The notes beneath the pieces are model-generated. The model saw only the letters and a program-made list of their open reading frames with translations, made no database searches and was not told the DNA's origin. From positions 124,001 to 188,000 of the forward strand of contig NZ_FPAB01000005.1 in assembly GCF_900116145.1 (NCBI RefSeq): DNA of 64,000 nucleotides, written 5' to 3'. The translations under genes were made by a program, and so were the position numbers. This DNA is from Streptomyces harbinensis (lineage in GTDB: Bacteria > Actinomycetota > Actinomycetes > Streptomycetales > Streptomycetaceae). This document shows, piece after piece, positions 45,553-53,860 of the stretch. Position 1 is the first letter of the stretch. Each line of letters begins with the position of its first letter.

Positions 45553-45690
45553 CCGGGTGGATTCACCCCGCTTGTAGGTCATATGGGCCCACCGGTCCAT
45601 CGACCCTGCCCACCTGCCAGGACGCTGATGGCTATCCTCCCTATGTCCGGGGTGTGCCCAGGACGAGGGCAATGAGGAGGCGTCGCGCAG

Positions 45691-46380
45691 ATGGAGACGA
45701 CGAGTCGGGCAGAACCGCAGGACGCCACGGGCGACCCGGGGCCGTCCGGGTCCGGGGGGCAGGACGCGCCCCAGGCGGTCCCCGGGGCGCGCCGCGCGGC
45801 GGTGGACGGGTTTCTGCTGGCCGGGTTCCCCTGGTACGGGCTCGATGAGGCGTTCACCGGCCAGCGCTGGCTGATGCAGGTGGGCACCGCCACCGATGGC
45901 ACCGTCGAACACGGCTCCACCGGGCACGGCGACGAGCCGTCCCTGCTCACCGAGCTGGGGCAGGAGGAGCAGCGCTTCACGGTGGTGGTGACGGTCGCGT
46001 CCCGCCCGGTGCGGCGCAGCCCGGACGGTACGGGGGTGCTGGAGGCGACGTCCGTGACCTCGGCGGCCTGGCTGGCCGGGGCGGGGCTGCTGGCCGGCAC
46101 CTGGCCGGCCCAGATGGAACGGGCGCTGCGCCAGGACTGGCTGGACCAGCAGACGGCGATCGCCTGGGAGCTGGCGAACGACCTGGACGGCGGCGCCTGG
46201 TCGATCCTCCAGCTGCCCGTGGACGGGGTGCAGACCGATTTCCACTACCGGGAGTCGGAGTACGGCTGGGTGCTGGCCGCCGCCGCCCGGGACGGCGTGC
46301 ACATCGGCGCGTACGGGCGGGGGATGAGCGCGTACGGCCTCGGGTTCTCGGTGATCAAGGACCTGGAGAGCTACACCTAG
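45691..46380 (+). CDS. Conserved hypothetical protein
   Basis: 229 residues; ATG at 45691 with GAGGAGG upstream. A 30-residue disordered start precedes a folded body with WLMQVGTATDGTVEHG and a Trp/Tyr-rich C-terminal half (AIAWELANDLDGGAW, FHYRESEYGWVLAA). No signal peptide, membrane helix or catalytic motif. I do not recognise the family. It is convergent with mrp and separated from it by a terminator. Confidence 0.75.
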   Translation: METTSRAEPQDATGDPGPSGSGGQDAPQAVPGARRAAVDGFLLAGFPWYGLDEAFTGQRWLMQVGTATDGTVEHGSTGHGDEPSLLTELGQEEQRFTVVVTVASRPVRRSPDGTGVLEATSVTSAAWLAGAGLLAGTWPAQMERALRQDWLDQQTAIAWELANDLDGGAWSILQLPVDGVQTDFHYRESEYGWVLAAAARDGVHIGAYGRGMSAYGLGFSVIKDLESYT

Positions 46381-46401
46381 ACCGGTGGGTGTGCCGTGCT
46401 C

Positions 46402-46428
46402 CCGAGGGTGGGGATCGCCCACCCTCGG
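46402..46428. terminator. Bidirectional terminator between convergent genes
   Basis: A perfect 11-bp stem CCGAGGGTGGG / CCCACCCTCGG with a GATCG loop. Confidence 0.85.
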
Positions 46429-46442
46429 AGACCGCACGGACC

Positions 46443-47594
46443 TCAGAACTTGTTGCGCGGGGTGATCCCCAGGGACAGGCCGGAGAGCCCGCGCTGCCGG
46501 CCGCCGAGGGCGTCGGCGATCGTGCGCAGCGCCGTTCCGGCCGGGGAGTCCGGGTCGCTCAGCACCACGGGCTTGCCCTCGTCGCCGCCCTCGCGCAGCC
46601 GGACGTCGATGGGGATGGTGCCCAGGACCGGCACCTCGGCGCCGGTGGTACGGGTCAGCCCGTCCGCGACCCGCTGCCCGCCGCCGCTGCCGAAGACGTC
46701 CACCATCTCGTCGCAGTGCGGGCAGGGCAGCCCCGACATGTTCTCGACGACGCCGACGATCTTCTGGTGGGTCTGGACGGCGATCGACCCGGCGCGTTCG
46801 GCGACCTCGGCGGCGGCCTGCTGCGGGGTGGTGACCACCAGGATCTCGGCGTTGGGGACCAGCTGCGCCACGGAGATCGCGATGTCGCCGGTGCCGGGCG
46901 GCAGGTCGAGCAGGAGCACGTCGAGGTCGCCCCAGTACACGTCCGCGAGGAACTGCTGGAGCGCGCGGTGCAGCATCGGGCCGCGCCACACCACCGGCGC
47001 GTTGCCCGGCGTGAACATCCCGATGGAGATCACCTTCACGCCGTGCGCCGACGGCGGCATGATCATGTTCTCGACCTGGGTGGGCGTGCCGTCGGTGCCC
47101 AGCATGCGCGGGACCGAGTGCCCGTAGATGTCGGCGTCCACGACGCCCACCTTCTGGCCGCGCGCCGCGAGCGCCGCCGCCAGGTTCACCGTCACCGAGG
47201 ACTTGCCGACCCCGCCCTTGCCGGAGGCCACGCAGTAGACGCGGGTGAGCGAACCGGGCTGGGCGAACGGCACCTCCCGCTCCGCCTGGCCGCCGCGCAG
47301 CGTGGTCGCCAGCTCCTTGCGCTGGGCGTCGCTCATCACATCCAGCTCGACCCGTACCCCGCTCACCCCGGGTACGGCGCGCACCGCCGCCGTCACCTCG
47401 GAGTGGATCGTGTCCCGCATGGGGCAGCCCTGGACCGTCAGGTAGATGCCGACCGCGACCGAGCCGTCCGGGGCGATCTCCACGGATTTGACCATGCCCA
47501 GATCCGTGATCGGCCGGTGGATCTCCGGATCGTTCACCGTGGCGAGCGCGGCCCGAACGGCGCTGTCCGTGGGCTGGGGGGTGTCGGTAGCCAT
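46443..47594 (-). CDS. mrp: Mrp/ApbC-type Fe-S cluster carrier ATPase
   Basis: 383 residues. An N-terminal MIP18/DUF59 domain (ALATVNDPEIHRPITDLGMV) precedes a P-loop ATPase with the deviant Walker A CVASGKGGVGKSSVTVNLA, DADIYGHSVPRML, DLPPGTGDIA and the cluster-binding CPHC near the C-terminus. It binds and delivers Fe-S clusters. ATG at 47594 has no ribosome site but a -10-like TACCAT exactly 7 nt upstream. Same position as Rv1229c. Confidence 0.94.
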   Translation of the reverse strand: MATDTPQPTDSAVRAALATVNDPEIHRPITDLGMVKSVEIAPDGSVAVGIYLTVQGCPMRDTIHSEVTAAVRAVPGVSGVRVELDVMSDAQRKELATTLRGGQAEREVPFAQPGSLTRVYCVASGKGGVGKSSVTVNLAAALAARGQKVGVVDADIYGHSVPRMLGTDGTPTQVENMIMPPSAHGVKVISIGMFTPGNAPVVWRGPMLHRALQQFLADVYWGDLDVLLLDLPPGTGDIAISVAQLVPNAEILVVTTPQQAAAEVAERAGSIAVQTHQKIVGVVENMSGLPCPHCDEMVDVFGSGGGQRVADGLTRTTGAEVPVLGTIPIDVRLREGGDEGKPVVLSDPDSPAGTALRTIADALGGRQRGLSGLSLGITPRNKF

Positions 47595-47607
47595 GCCACC
47601 GATGGTA
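47595..47607 (-). promoter_or_regulatory. -10 box and leaderless start of mrp
   Basis: TACCAT (47602-47607, minus strand), 7 nt, ATG at 47594; no Shine-Dalgarno sequence. Confidence 0.5.
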
Positions 47608-47709
47608 CGGCGGCCCGGGCGTCCAAGGGCCACTGCCTTGAGGGGTGATGGGCGGGTGCGGGTACGCTGCGCCTCAACTCTCCGACCCCTTCGAGGAAAG
47701 GCAGCCGAC

Positions 47710-48486
47710 GTGAGGGCAGCGGTCCCCGGATGGCCCAGGTATCGCAGGGCTGTGCTGGCGTTCGTCTGCGCGCTGGCGAGTGTGACGCTCACCGCGTGCG
47801 GCGGCGGCGAGGAGGACCCCGACGAGGGCACCAACGGGCTGGCGAAGCTGACCGCCGAGGAGATCGAGCAGGAGGTGCGCGGCGCCGTGGAGGGAGCCAC
47901 CGCCGTGCGGCTCTCCGGCACGGTGATCACCGAGGGCACGACGTACCGGCTGGACATGCGGATCGGCGAGGGGGGCGGGGTGGGGGAGGTGTCCACCGAG
48001 GGCACCACCTTCGAGCTGCTGCGGGTCGGCGAGGACCTGTTCATCAAGGCCGACGCCGGGTTCTGGCAGTCGCAGGACGACCCGGAGGACGAGGACGGGG
48101 AGGAGAGCGCGGACCCCGATCCCGCGCACAAGCTGGACGGGAAGTATGTGCGGGTGGCGCCCGAGGACCCGGCGTACGGGCAGCTGAGCGGGTTCACCGA
48201 CCGGAACGTGCTGCTGGACGGGCTGCTGGCGCTGGAGGGCGAGCGGGCGATCGGCGAGCGCGGTGAGCTGGGCGGGGTGCAGACGATCCGCCTGGAGGCG
48301 GGTGAGGGCGCCGGCGGGGCGATGGAGATCTCGCTGATCGGGACGCCGTACCCGCTGCGGTTCGAGCGGGGCGGGGCGGCGGGTGAGCTGACGCTGACGG
48401 ACTGGAACAAGGAGTTCACGCTGCACGCGCCGCCGGAGGAGGAGATCCTCGATTACGGCGACGAGATGGTGACCGACGAGGACTGA
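47710..48486 (+). CDS. Putative lipoprotein (LppX/LprG-like beta fold suspected)
   Basis: 258 residues from a GTG at 47710 with GAGGAAAGG upstream. Signal peptide ending VTLTACGGG; the lipidated Cys is near residue 31. The mature region has alternating short strands (VRLSGTVITEGTTYRLDMRIG, VSTEGTTFELLRVGEDLFIKAD) with an acidic loop rich in Asp and Glu. This pattern resembles extracytoplasmic lipid-binding lipoproteins of the LppX/LprG/LolA type, but that assignment is tentative. Divergent from mrp. Confidence 0.82.
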   Translation: MRAAVPGWPRYRRAVLAFVCALASVTLTACGGGEEDPDEGTNGLAKLTAEEIEQEVRGAVEGATAVRLSGTVITEGTTYRLDMRIGEGGGVGEVSTEGTTFELLRVGEDLFIKADAGFWQSQDDPEDEDGEESADPDPAHKLDGKYVRVAPEDPAYGQLSGFTDRNVLLDGLLALEGERAIGERGELGGVQTIRLEAGEGAGGAMEISLIGTPYPLRFERGGAAGELTLTDWNKEFTLHAPPEEEILDYGDEMVTDED

Positions 48487-48518
48487 CCGGCGGACGCGAC
48501 GGACGAGGACGGACGAGC

Positions 48519-49064
48519 ATGACCGATGAGCAGCGGGACCTGGCGCTTTTCGACCGGGCCCTGATCGAAGAGAGTGCGAAGAAGTCCGCCCTGGTGTGGG
48601 TCCGGGGCCCGCAGGGCCCGGCCCGCGCGCTGTGGCACGTCTGGCACGAGGGCGCGGTGTGCCTGGTCGGCGGGGACGGGCGCGGCGAGCAGCCGCTGGA
48701 CGGGCTCGGGCTGACGGACGGCGGTACGGCGACGGTGACCTGCCGCAGCAAGGACAAGGGCGGCCGGCTGGTGGTCTGGCCGGCCCGGGTGACCGAGCCG
48801 GCGCCGGGGAGCGAGCTGTGGCGGGCGACCGCCGGGGAACTCAAGGGCAAGCGGCTGAACGCGCCCGACCAGGAGGCGCTGCTGGAACGCTGGGAGCGCG
48901 AGTGCCGCGTGCTGCGGCTGGAGCCGGCCGGCCCGGCCGGGCAGCGGCCCGGCACCATGCCGCAGACCAGCGGCGCGGCGGCACCGCTGCCGACCCCGGC
49001 GGCGACGCGGGTGGCCGCCCCGACCGGCCTCCCGGTCCGGCGCGGCCGGCGCGCCAGGTCCTAG
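48519..49064 (+). CDS. Conserved hypothetical protein
   Basis: 181 residues; ATG at 48519 follows GGACGGACGAGC. The first ~125 residues look like a compact beta-rich domain (SALVWVRGPQGPARALWHVW, GTATVTCRSKDKGGRLVVWPARV), followed by a disordered basic tail ending RRGRRARS. No membrane segment or catalytic motif is seen and the family is not recognised. It lies 32 bp after the lipoprotein gene, probably co-transcribed, and is convergent with the ferritin-like gene across a 121-bp very GC-rich gap with overlapping palindromes. Confidence 0.78.
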   Translation: MTDEQRDLALFDRALIEESAKKSALVWVRGPQGPARALWHVWHEGAVCLVGGDGRGEQPLDGLGLTDGGTATVTCRSKDKGGRLVVWPARVTEPAPGSELWRATAGELKGKRLNAPDQEALLERWERECRVLRLEPAGPAGQRPGTMPQTSGAAAPLPTPAATRVAAPTGLPVRRGRRARS

Positions 49065-49185
49065 GGGCGCCCTCCCTCGCGGGAGCGCCGTCCGCCCGGG
49101 GCGGGCGCCGGGTGCCGGGCGCCGGTCCAAGCCGTGCGCGGGCGCCCCGGCGCCGGGCCCCGGCCGCCCGCGCGGGCCGCGGGTG

Positions 49186-49923
49186 CTACGCCGAGAGGCC
49201 CAGGGCCGCCATCCGCTTGGTGTGGGCCTCGGTGATCCGGGAGAACATCCGGCCGATCTCCGCCAGGTCGAAGCCGTCGGCCACCCCGCCCACCAGCATC
49301 GTGGACAGCGCGTCCCGGTCCGCCACCACCCGCTGCGCCTGCGACAGCGCCTCGCCCATCAGCCGCCGGGCCCACAGGGCGAGCCGGCCGCCGACCCGCG
49401 GGTCGGCCTCGATCGCCGCCCGTACCTTCTCCACCGCGAACGACGCGTGCCCGGTGTCGTCCAGCACCCGCAGCACAAGACCCCGGGTGTCCGCGTCCAG
49501 ACGGGAGGCGATCTCGCGGTAGAAGTCGGCGGCGATCGCGTCACCCACGTACGCCTTGACCAGGCCCTCCAGCCAGTCGGACGGCGCGGTCAGCCGGTGG
49601 AACTCGTCCAGCGGCCCGACGAACGGCTCCATCGCCGTCACCGGCTCCTCCGCGATGGACGCCAGGTGCTCGGAGACCTGCTCGAAGTGCTGGAACTCCG
49701 CCGCCGCCATCCGCGCGAGCGCGGCCTTGTCCGCCAGACCGGGCGCCAGCTTGGCGTCCTCGGCGAGCCTTTCGAAGGCCGCCAGTTCCCCGTACGCCAG
49801 TGCCCCCAGCAGGTCGATCACGGCCGCCCGGTACCGCGGGTCGGCGGAGGCCGCGGCCCAGTCCCTGTCGGGCGCGGTGGCGTCGGGAACGGCGGGGTGC
49901 TCGGGGCTCTGCGGCGTCTGCAT
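49186..49923 (-). CDS. Ferritin-like fold protein (MiaE-like hydroxylase-type helical bundle)
   Basis: 245 residues, almost wholly helical. Probable di-iron ligands are seen in ALAYGELAAFERLAEDA, AAEFQHFEQVSEHL and DDTGHASFAVEKV, giving the ExxH-like pairs of the ferritin/MiaE superfamily. Enzymatic role unknown. The ATG at 49923 has a -10-like TATTGT 7 nt upstream and no ribosome site. Divergent from the DEAD-box helicase leader. Confidence 0.8.
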   Translation of the reverse strand: MQTPQSPEHPAVPDATAPDRDWAAASADPRYRAAVIDLLGALAYGELAAFERLAEDAKLAPGLADKAALARMAAAEFQHFEQVSEHLASIAEEPVTAMEPFVGPLDEFHRLTAPSDWLEGLVKAYVGDAIAADFYREIASRLDADTRGLVLRVLDDTGHASFAVEKVRAAIEADPRVGGRLALWARRLMGEALSQAQRVVADRDALSTMLVGGVADGFDLAEIGRMFSRITEAHTKRMAALGLSA

Positions 49924-49936
49924 GGACCGCACAATA
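49924..49936 (-). promoter_or_regulatory. -10 box and leaderless start of the ferritin-like gene
   Basis: TATTGT (49931-49936, minus strand), 7 nt, ATG at 49923. Confidence 0.5.
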
Positions 49937-49967
49937 GCCCCCGGCGGTCGCCCGGGAAGACCGAGCC

Positions 49968-50318
49968 CTGACACATATGCGCGGTTCCGGGGTACAGTGC
50001 TATAGAGGCCCGCCCGGAGGTGGTGGGGCCTTCTCATGCCGGAGTCCGATGGGCCCAGGATCAGCCCGGGTCCCTTGACCTCCGAGGATGTCCGGTCGGT
50101 TGGCCGATCGGCTCCGACCTGACCAGCCCTCCGCGTGGTGGGTGCGCCCCGCAGCCACCACGGTATGAGGGACCCGCTCGCGCGGTGCGTGCGCTTGAGC
50201 GAGACGACCGGGTCCCGCGCCCCGGACGGCCCCAAGGCGGGCCGCCATCGTACCGGCGCGGTACGGAAGACCCGCCTCGCCGCCACGTGCGCCGCGACAC
50301 ACAGAAGAGGCAACCACC
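49968..50318 (+). promoter_or_regulatory. Promoter and ~310-nt structured leader of the DEAD-box helicase gene
   Basis: CTGACA (49968-49973), 19 bp, TACAGT (49993-49998) is a plausible promoter, giving an RNA from about 50005. The leader folds locally into several hairpins. One at 50135-50161 has 12-nt arms with one mismatch. A nested one at 50236-50276 has GGCGGG/CCCGCC outside and a perfect GTACCG-GCG-CGGTAC inside. Another is around the GCCGATCGGC palindrome (about 50103-50113), framed by GGTCGG/CCGACC. No ORF with a convincing ribosome site is seen. A long leader suits post-transcriptional or cold-shock control of a helicase. Confidence 0.5.
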
Positions 50319-51872
50319 CTGTCCGCCACCACCACATTCCGAGATCTCGGGATCCTTCCCGAGACCGCCGAGGCGCTCGAAGCCGTCGGCATCGTCACCC
50401 CCTTCCCCATTCAGGAACTCACCCTTCCCGTCGCGCTGGCCGGCACCGATGTCATCGGCCAGGCGAAGACCGGTACCGGCAAGACCCTCGGCTTCGGGCT
50501 TCCCCTCCTGGAGAACGTGACCGTCCCCGCGGACGTCGAGGCGGGCCGGGCCCGTCCCGAGGAGCTGACCGAGGCCCCGCAGGCGCTCGTGGTCGTCCCC
50601 ACCCGCGAGCTGTGCCAGCAGGTGACCAACGATCTGCTCACCGCCGGCAAGGTGCGCAACGTGCGCGTCCTGTCGATCTACGGCGGCCGGGCGTACGAGC
50701 CGCAGGTCGAGGCGCTGGCGCGCGGTGTCGACGTGGTCGTCGGCACGCCGGGCCGGCTGCTCGACCTGGCCGGGCAGCGCAAGCTGCGGCTGTCGCAGAT
50801 CCGCACCCTGGTGCTGGACGAGGCCGACGAGATGCTCGACCTCGGCTTCCTGCCCGACGTCGAGAAGATCATGGAGCAGCTGCCCGCCAAGCGGCAGACG
50901 ATGCTGTTCTCCGCCACGATGCCGGGCCAGGTCATCGGCCTGGCGCGGCGCTACATGAGCCAGCCCACCCACATCCGGGCCACCGACCCGGACGACGCGG
51001 GTGCGACGGTGGCCAACATCACCCAGCACGTGTTCCGGGCCCACTCGATGGACAAGCCGGAGATGGTCGCCCGCATCCTCCAGGCGAACGGGCGCGGGCT
51101 CGCGATGGTGTTCTGCCGCACCAAGCGCACCGCCGCCGATGTCGCCGACCAGCTGTCGCGGCGCGGGTTCGCCTCCGGCGCGGTCCACGGCGACCTGGGG
51201 CAGGGCGCGCGCGAGCAGGCGCTGCGGGCGTTCCGCAACGGCAAGGTCGATGTGCTGGTGTGCACCGATGTCGCGGCGCGCGGCATCGATGTGGAGGGGG
51301 TCACGCATGTGATCAACTACCAGACGCCCGAGGACGAGAAGACCTATCTGCACCGCATCGGGCGCACCGGCCGGGCCGGGAACACCGGTACGGCCGTGAC
51401 GCTCGTCGACTGGGACGACATCCCGCGCTGGCAGCTGATCAACAAGGCGCTGAATCTCGACTTCCACGACCCGGCCGAGACGTACTCGACCTCGCCGCAC
51501 CTGTTCGAGGTGCTCGGCATCCCCGAGGGCACCAAGGGGATACTGCCGCGCGCCGAGCGGACCCGGGCGGGGCTGGCCGCCGAAGAGGTGGAGGACCTGG
51601 GCGGGCGCGAGAGCAAGCGGTCCGGCGGTGGCGGCCGGGCCAAGGCCGGTGCCGAGGAGGCGGAGCGTCCCCGGCGCACCCGCAGCCGGCAGCGGCGCCG
51701 TACCCGGGGCGGGGTGGCCGTGGCCGCCGACGCGCCGGCCGCCGCCACGGCCGCCGTGCCGGAGCAGAGCGCCGCGGAGCCGGAGGCCGCACCGGCGGAC
51801 GGTGCGCCGCGTACCCCGCGCCGTCGCCGGCGCCGCCGCCGTACCACCACCAGCGGCGCCGCCGACAGCTGA
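50319..51872 (+). CDS. DEAD-box ATP-dependent RNA helicase, probable CTG start codon
   Basis: 517 residues. Q-motif Gln near 32 (FPIQ), Walker A AKTGTGKT (49-56), PTRELCQQ, TPGRLLD, DEAD (167-170), FSATMP and HRIGRTGR are all present, followed by an Ala/Arg-rich tail (RTRSRQRRRTRGG) typical of RNA-binding extensions. The frame has no ATG, GTG or TTG between an upstream stop (50196-50198) and residue 67, where a GTG would lose the Q motif and Walker A. The CTG at 50319 has GAGG 8 nt before it and is the best start. It remodels RNA, probably in ribosome assembly or mRNA decay. Confidence 0.9.
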   Translation: MSATTTFRDLGILPETAEALEAVGIVTPFPIQELTLPVALAGTDVIGQAKTGTGKTLGFGLPLLENVTVPADVEAGRARPEELTEAPQALVVVPTRELCQQVTNDLLTAGKVRNVRVLSIYGGRAYEPQVEALARGVDVVVGTPGRLLDLAGQRKLRLSQIRTLVLDEADEMLDLGFLPDVEKIMEQLPAKRQTMLFSATMPGQVIGLARRYMSQPTHIRATDPDDAGATVANITQHVFRAHSMDKPEMVARILQANGRGLAMVFCRTKRTAADVADQLSRRGFASGAVHGDLGQGAREQALRAFRNGKVDVLVCTDVAARGIDVEGVTHVINYQTPEDEKTYLHRIGRTGRAGNTGTAVTLVDWDDIPRWQLINKALNLDFHDPAETYSTSPHLFEVLGIPEGTKGILPRAERTRAGLAAEEVEDLGGRESKRSGGGGRAKAGAEEAERPRRTRSRQRRRTRGGVAVAADAPAAATAAVPEQSAAEPEAAPADGAPRTPRRRRRRRRTTTSGAADS

Positions 51873-51880
51873 CGGACTGG

Positions 51881-53683
51881 CTAGCGGTCGAAGACGGGCT
51901 GGCCCGCACGGGTCAGCCGCCAGTCCACCGAGGCGAACCGGGCCGGATCGATCTCGCCGTTCTCCTGCACCCAGGAGATGATCGTGTTGCGGATCTCGTC
52001 CGAGTTCGCCCACACCTGCTCGGCCGTGGCGATGTGCGGGAAGTTGCCGCCGCCACTGGCCCGGTAGTTGTTGACCGCGAGCACGAACCGCGCGTCGTCC
52101 GCCACCGGCTCGCCCGCGAACCGCAGATCGGTGATCCGCGAGCCGGCCGGTTCGGCGATGTCGATGTCGTAGGTGACGCCGCTGACCGCGTCGTAGTTGT
52201 AGTCGGGGATGCCCTCGGCGTTCGTCAGCCGCGCCGGGTCGACCTCCTTCCCGGCCGGCGTCCGCACGAAGTACCGTGCCGAGAACTCCAGGTAGTCGCG
52301 CAGCTGCGCGCCGGTGATCAGCCGGGCCTCCAGGGTGTTCTCGAAGACGTACATCCCGGCCACGTCGCGGATCGTCACCTCGCCCGCCGGGATCGCCGCG
52401 CTGCGCGAGAAGCACGCCGCCTGGGAGAGCACCGGAAGGTCCGCGTACGCCCCGCCGGCCAGTGCCGCCGTCACCGTCTCCGTCTGCACGAAGTTGATGA
52501 AGTCGATGATCGGCTCGTCCTTGTACGCCGCGTCGGTGGCGGCCATCGCCTCGCTCGCGGTGCCGATGACCTGGTTGACGTAGGCGACCACCCGCTCGTG
52601 CTCGGTGCGCAGCAGCCGGGTGATGCGCGGGTCCTCGGCGACGGTGTTGGTGTTGCGCACCTCGGCGGAGACGGATTCGACCACCCACCGGCCGCGTTCC
52701 CAGGCGACGGCTATGTCGAAGACGGTGAGCCGCTTGCCCCAGAACAGCGGCTCGGACAGCACCACGTCCTTGCCGGTCTCGGCGTTGGTCACCCGGTGTT
52801 CGGCGATCTCGGTGTGCGCGTGGCCCACCAGGATGGCGTCGATGCCGGGGACCTGCTCGGCGACGAGGGCGGCGGCGTTCTCGATGTGCGGCAGCGCGTC
52901 GCCGTAGGAGGAGGTGCCGCTGGTGCCGGAGTGGGCGGAGACGATCACCACGTCGGCGCCCATCGACCGCAGCCGGGGCACGTAGTGCGCGGCTTGCCGC
53001 TCCAGGCTGGGGAAGGTCATCTTCCCCTCGACGTGGGCGCGGTCCCAGATCGCGATGCCGGGGTTGGTCAGGCCCAGGATCGCCACCTTGACGGCCCGGC
53101 CGCGCGGGGCGGGGACGGTGGCCATGTGGTACGCGGGGAAGGCGGGCCGTTCGGTGCGGGCGTCCAGGGCGTTGGCGCCCAGCAGCGGGAAGTCGCACTG
53201 CTCCTCGAACTTCCGCAGCAGCGGGATGCCGTAGTTGAACTCGTGGTTGCCGAGCGCGGCGGCGTCGTAGCCGATGGCGTTCATGGCCCGGGCCATCGGG
53301 TGCACCGGGCCGCGGCGGGCGGTGATCGGGTCGATCTTGGCGTAGTAGTACGCGAGCTGGGTGCCCTGGAGGGTGTCGCCGGCGTCGATGAGCAGGGTGT
53401 TGCGGCGCCCGCCCTTCTCGGCGCGCACCTCGTCGATGAGGGTGGACAGCTTGGCAAGACCCACGTCGTTGCCGTCCGCGTCCGCGAACTCGGCGTCGGT
53501 GAAGTAGTCCCAGTTGAAGACGTGGCCGTGCAGATCGGTGGTGCCGAGCACGGAGAAGGTGTGCCGCTTGGCCCCGTGGCCGGGCGCGGCGGCGGCGGAC
53601 GGCGCCGCCGCGCCGCCGGCGAGGACCACTCCGGCGGAGGTGGCGGCGGTTGTGCCCAGGAACGTTCGGCGGTTCAGCGGCAT
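51881..53683 (-). CDS. Tat-exported 5'-nucleotidase / 2',3'-cyclic phosphodiesterase family protein
   Basis: 600 residues. The Tat signal NRRTFLGTTAATSAG ends near the APSAAAAPG region. The metallophosphatase domain has TTDLHGHV (Asp, His), IDAGDTLQG, ALGNHEFNYG (Asn-His) and VGHAHTEI; the C-terminal 5_nucleotid_C domain contains NTNTVAED and FSRSAAIPAGEVTIRDV. It hydrolyses extracellular nucleotides for phosphate and nucleoside scavenging. GAGGAG precedes the ATG at 53683. It ends 8 bp from the convergent helicase stop. Confidence 0.92.
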   Translation of the reverse strand: MPLNRRTFLGTTAATSAGVVLAGGAAAPSAAAAPGHGAKRHTFSVLGTTDLHGHVFNWDYFTDAEFADADGNDVGLAKLSTLIDEVRAEKGGRRNTLLIDAGDTLQGTQLAYYYAKIDPITARRGPVHPMARAMNAIGYDAAALGNHEFNYGIPLLRKFEEQCDFPLLGANALDARTERPAFPAYHMATVPAPRGRAVKVAILGLTNPGIAIWDRAHVEGKMTFPSLERQAAHYVPRLRSMGADVVIVSAHSGTSGTSSYGDALPHIENAAALVAEQVPGIDAILVGHAHTEIAEHRVTNAETGKDVVLSEPLFWGKRLTVFDIAVAWERGRWVVESVSAEVRNTNTVAEDPRITRLLRTEHERVVAYVNQVIGTASEAMAATDAAYKDEPIIDFINFVQTETVTAALAGGAYADLPVLSQAACFSRSAAIPAGEVTIRDVAGMYVFENTLEARLITGAQLRDYLEFSARYFVRTPAGKEVDPARLTNAEGIPDYNYDAVSGVTYDIDIAEPAGSRITDLRFAGEPVADDARFVLAVNNYRASGGGNFPHIATAEQVWANSDEIRNTIISWVQENGEIDPARFASVDWRLTRAGQPVFDR

Positions 53684-53847
53684 GGATTCGGCTCCTCGGT
53701 GGGGTGGTTCGGGCACAACGGGCGTAACGCGCGTAGATTCTGGCCCAGACGACGCGCGAAGAACAGCCTCCGTCAGCCTCCGGCCGGCGGGTGCCCCCCG
53801 GGTTTCGTCCGGGTGACCGCCGGATGTCACGGCACGGAGGGCCCGGA

Positions 53848-53860
53848 TAGGGTGACGGGT
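53848..53860 (+). promoter_or_regulatory. -10 box and leaderless start of the alpha/beta hydrolase gene
   Basis: ATGTCA (53824-53829), 18 bp, TAGGGT (53848-53853), then 7 nt to the GTG at 53861. No clear ribosome site. Confidence 0.5.

Noticed and set aside
49065..49185. Palindromic GC-rich gap as a specific terminator
   Set aside because: Many overlapping pairings are possible, with no single dominant stem, so no discrete feature was assigned.
50517..51872. Helicase starting at the GTG at 50517
   Set aside because: This would remove the Q motif and Walker A, which are clearly encoded in frame just upstream.
50135..53860. Long plus-strand open frame leading into the alpha/beta hydrolase
   Set aside because: Only the part from 53861 matches a protein family. 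The upstream part is the helicase gene off-frame and the nucleotidase gene antisense.
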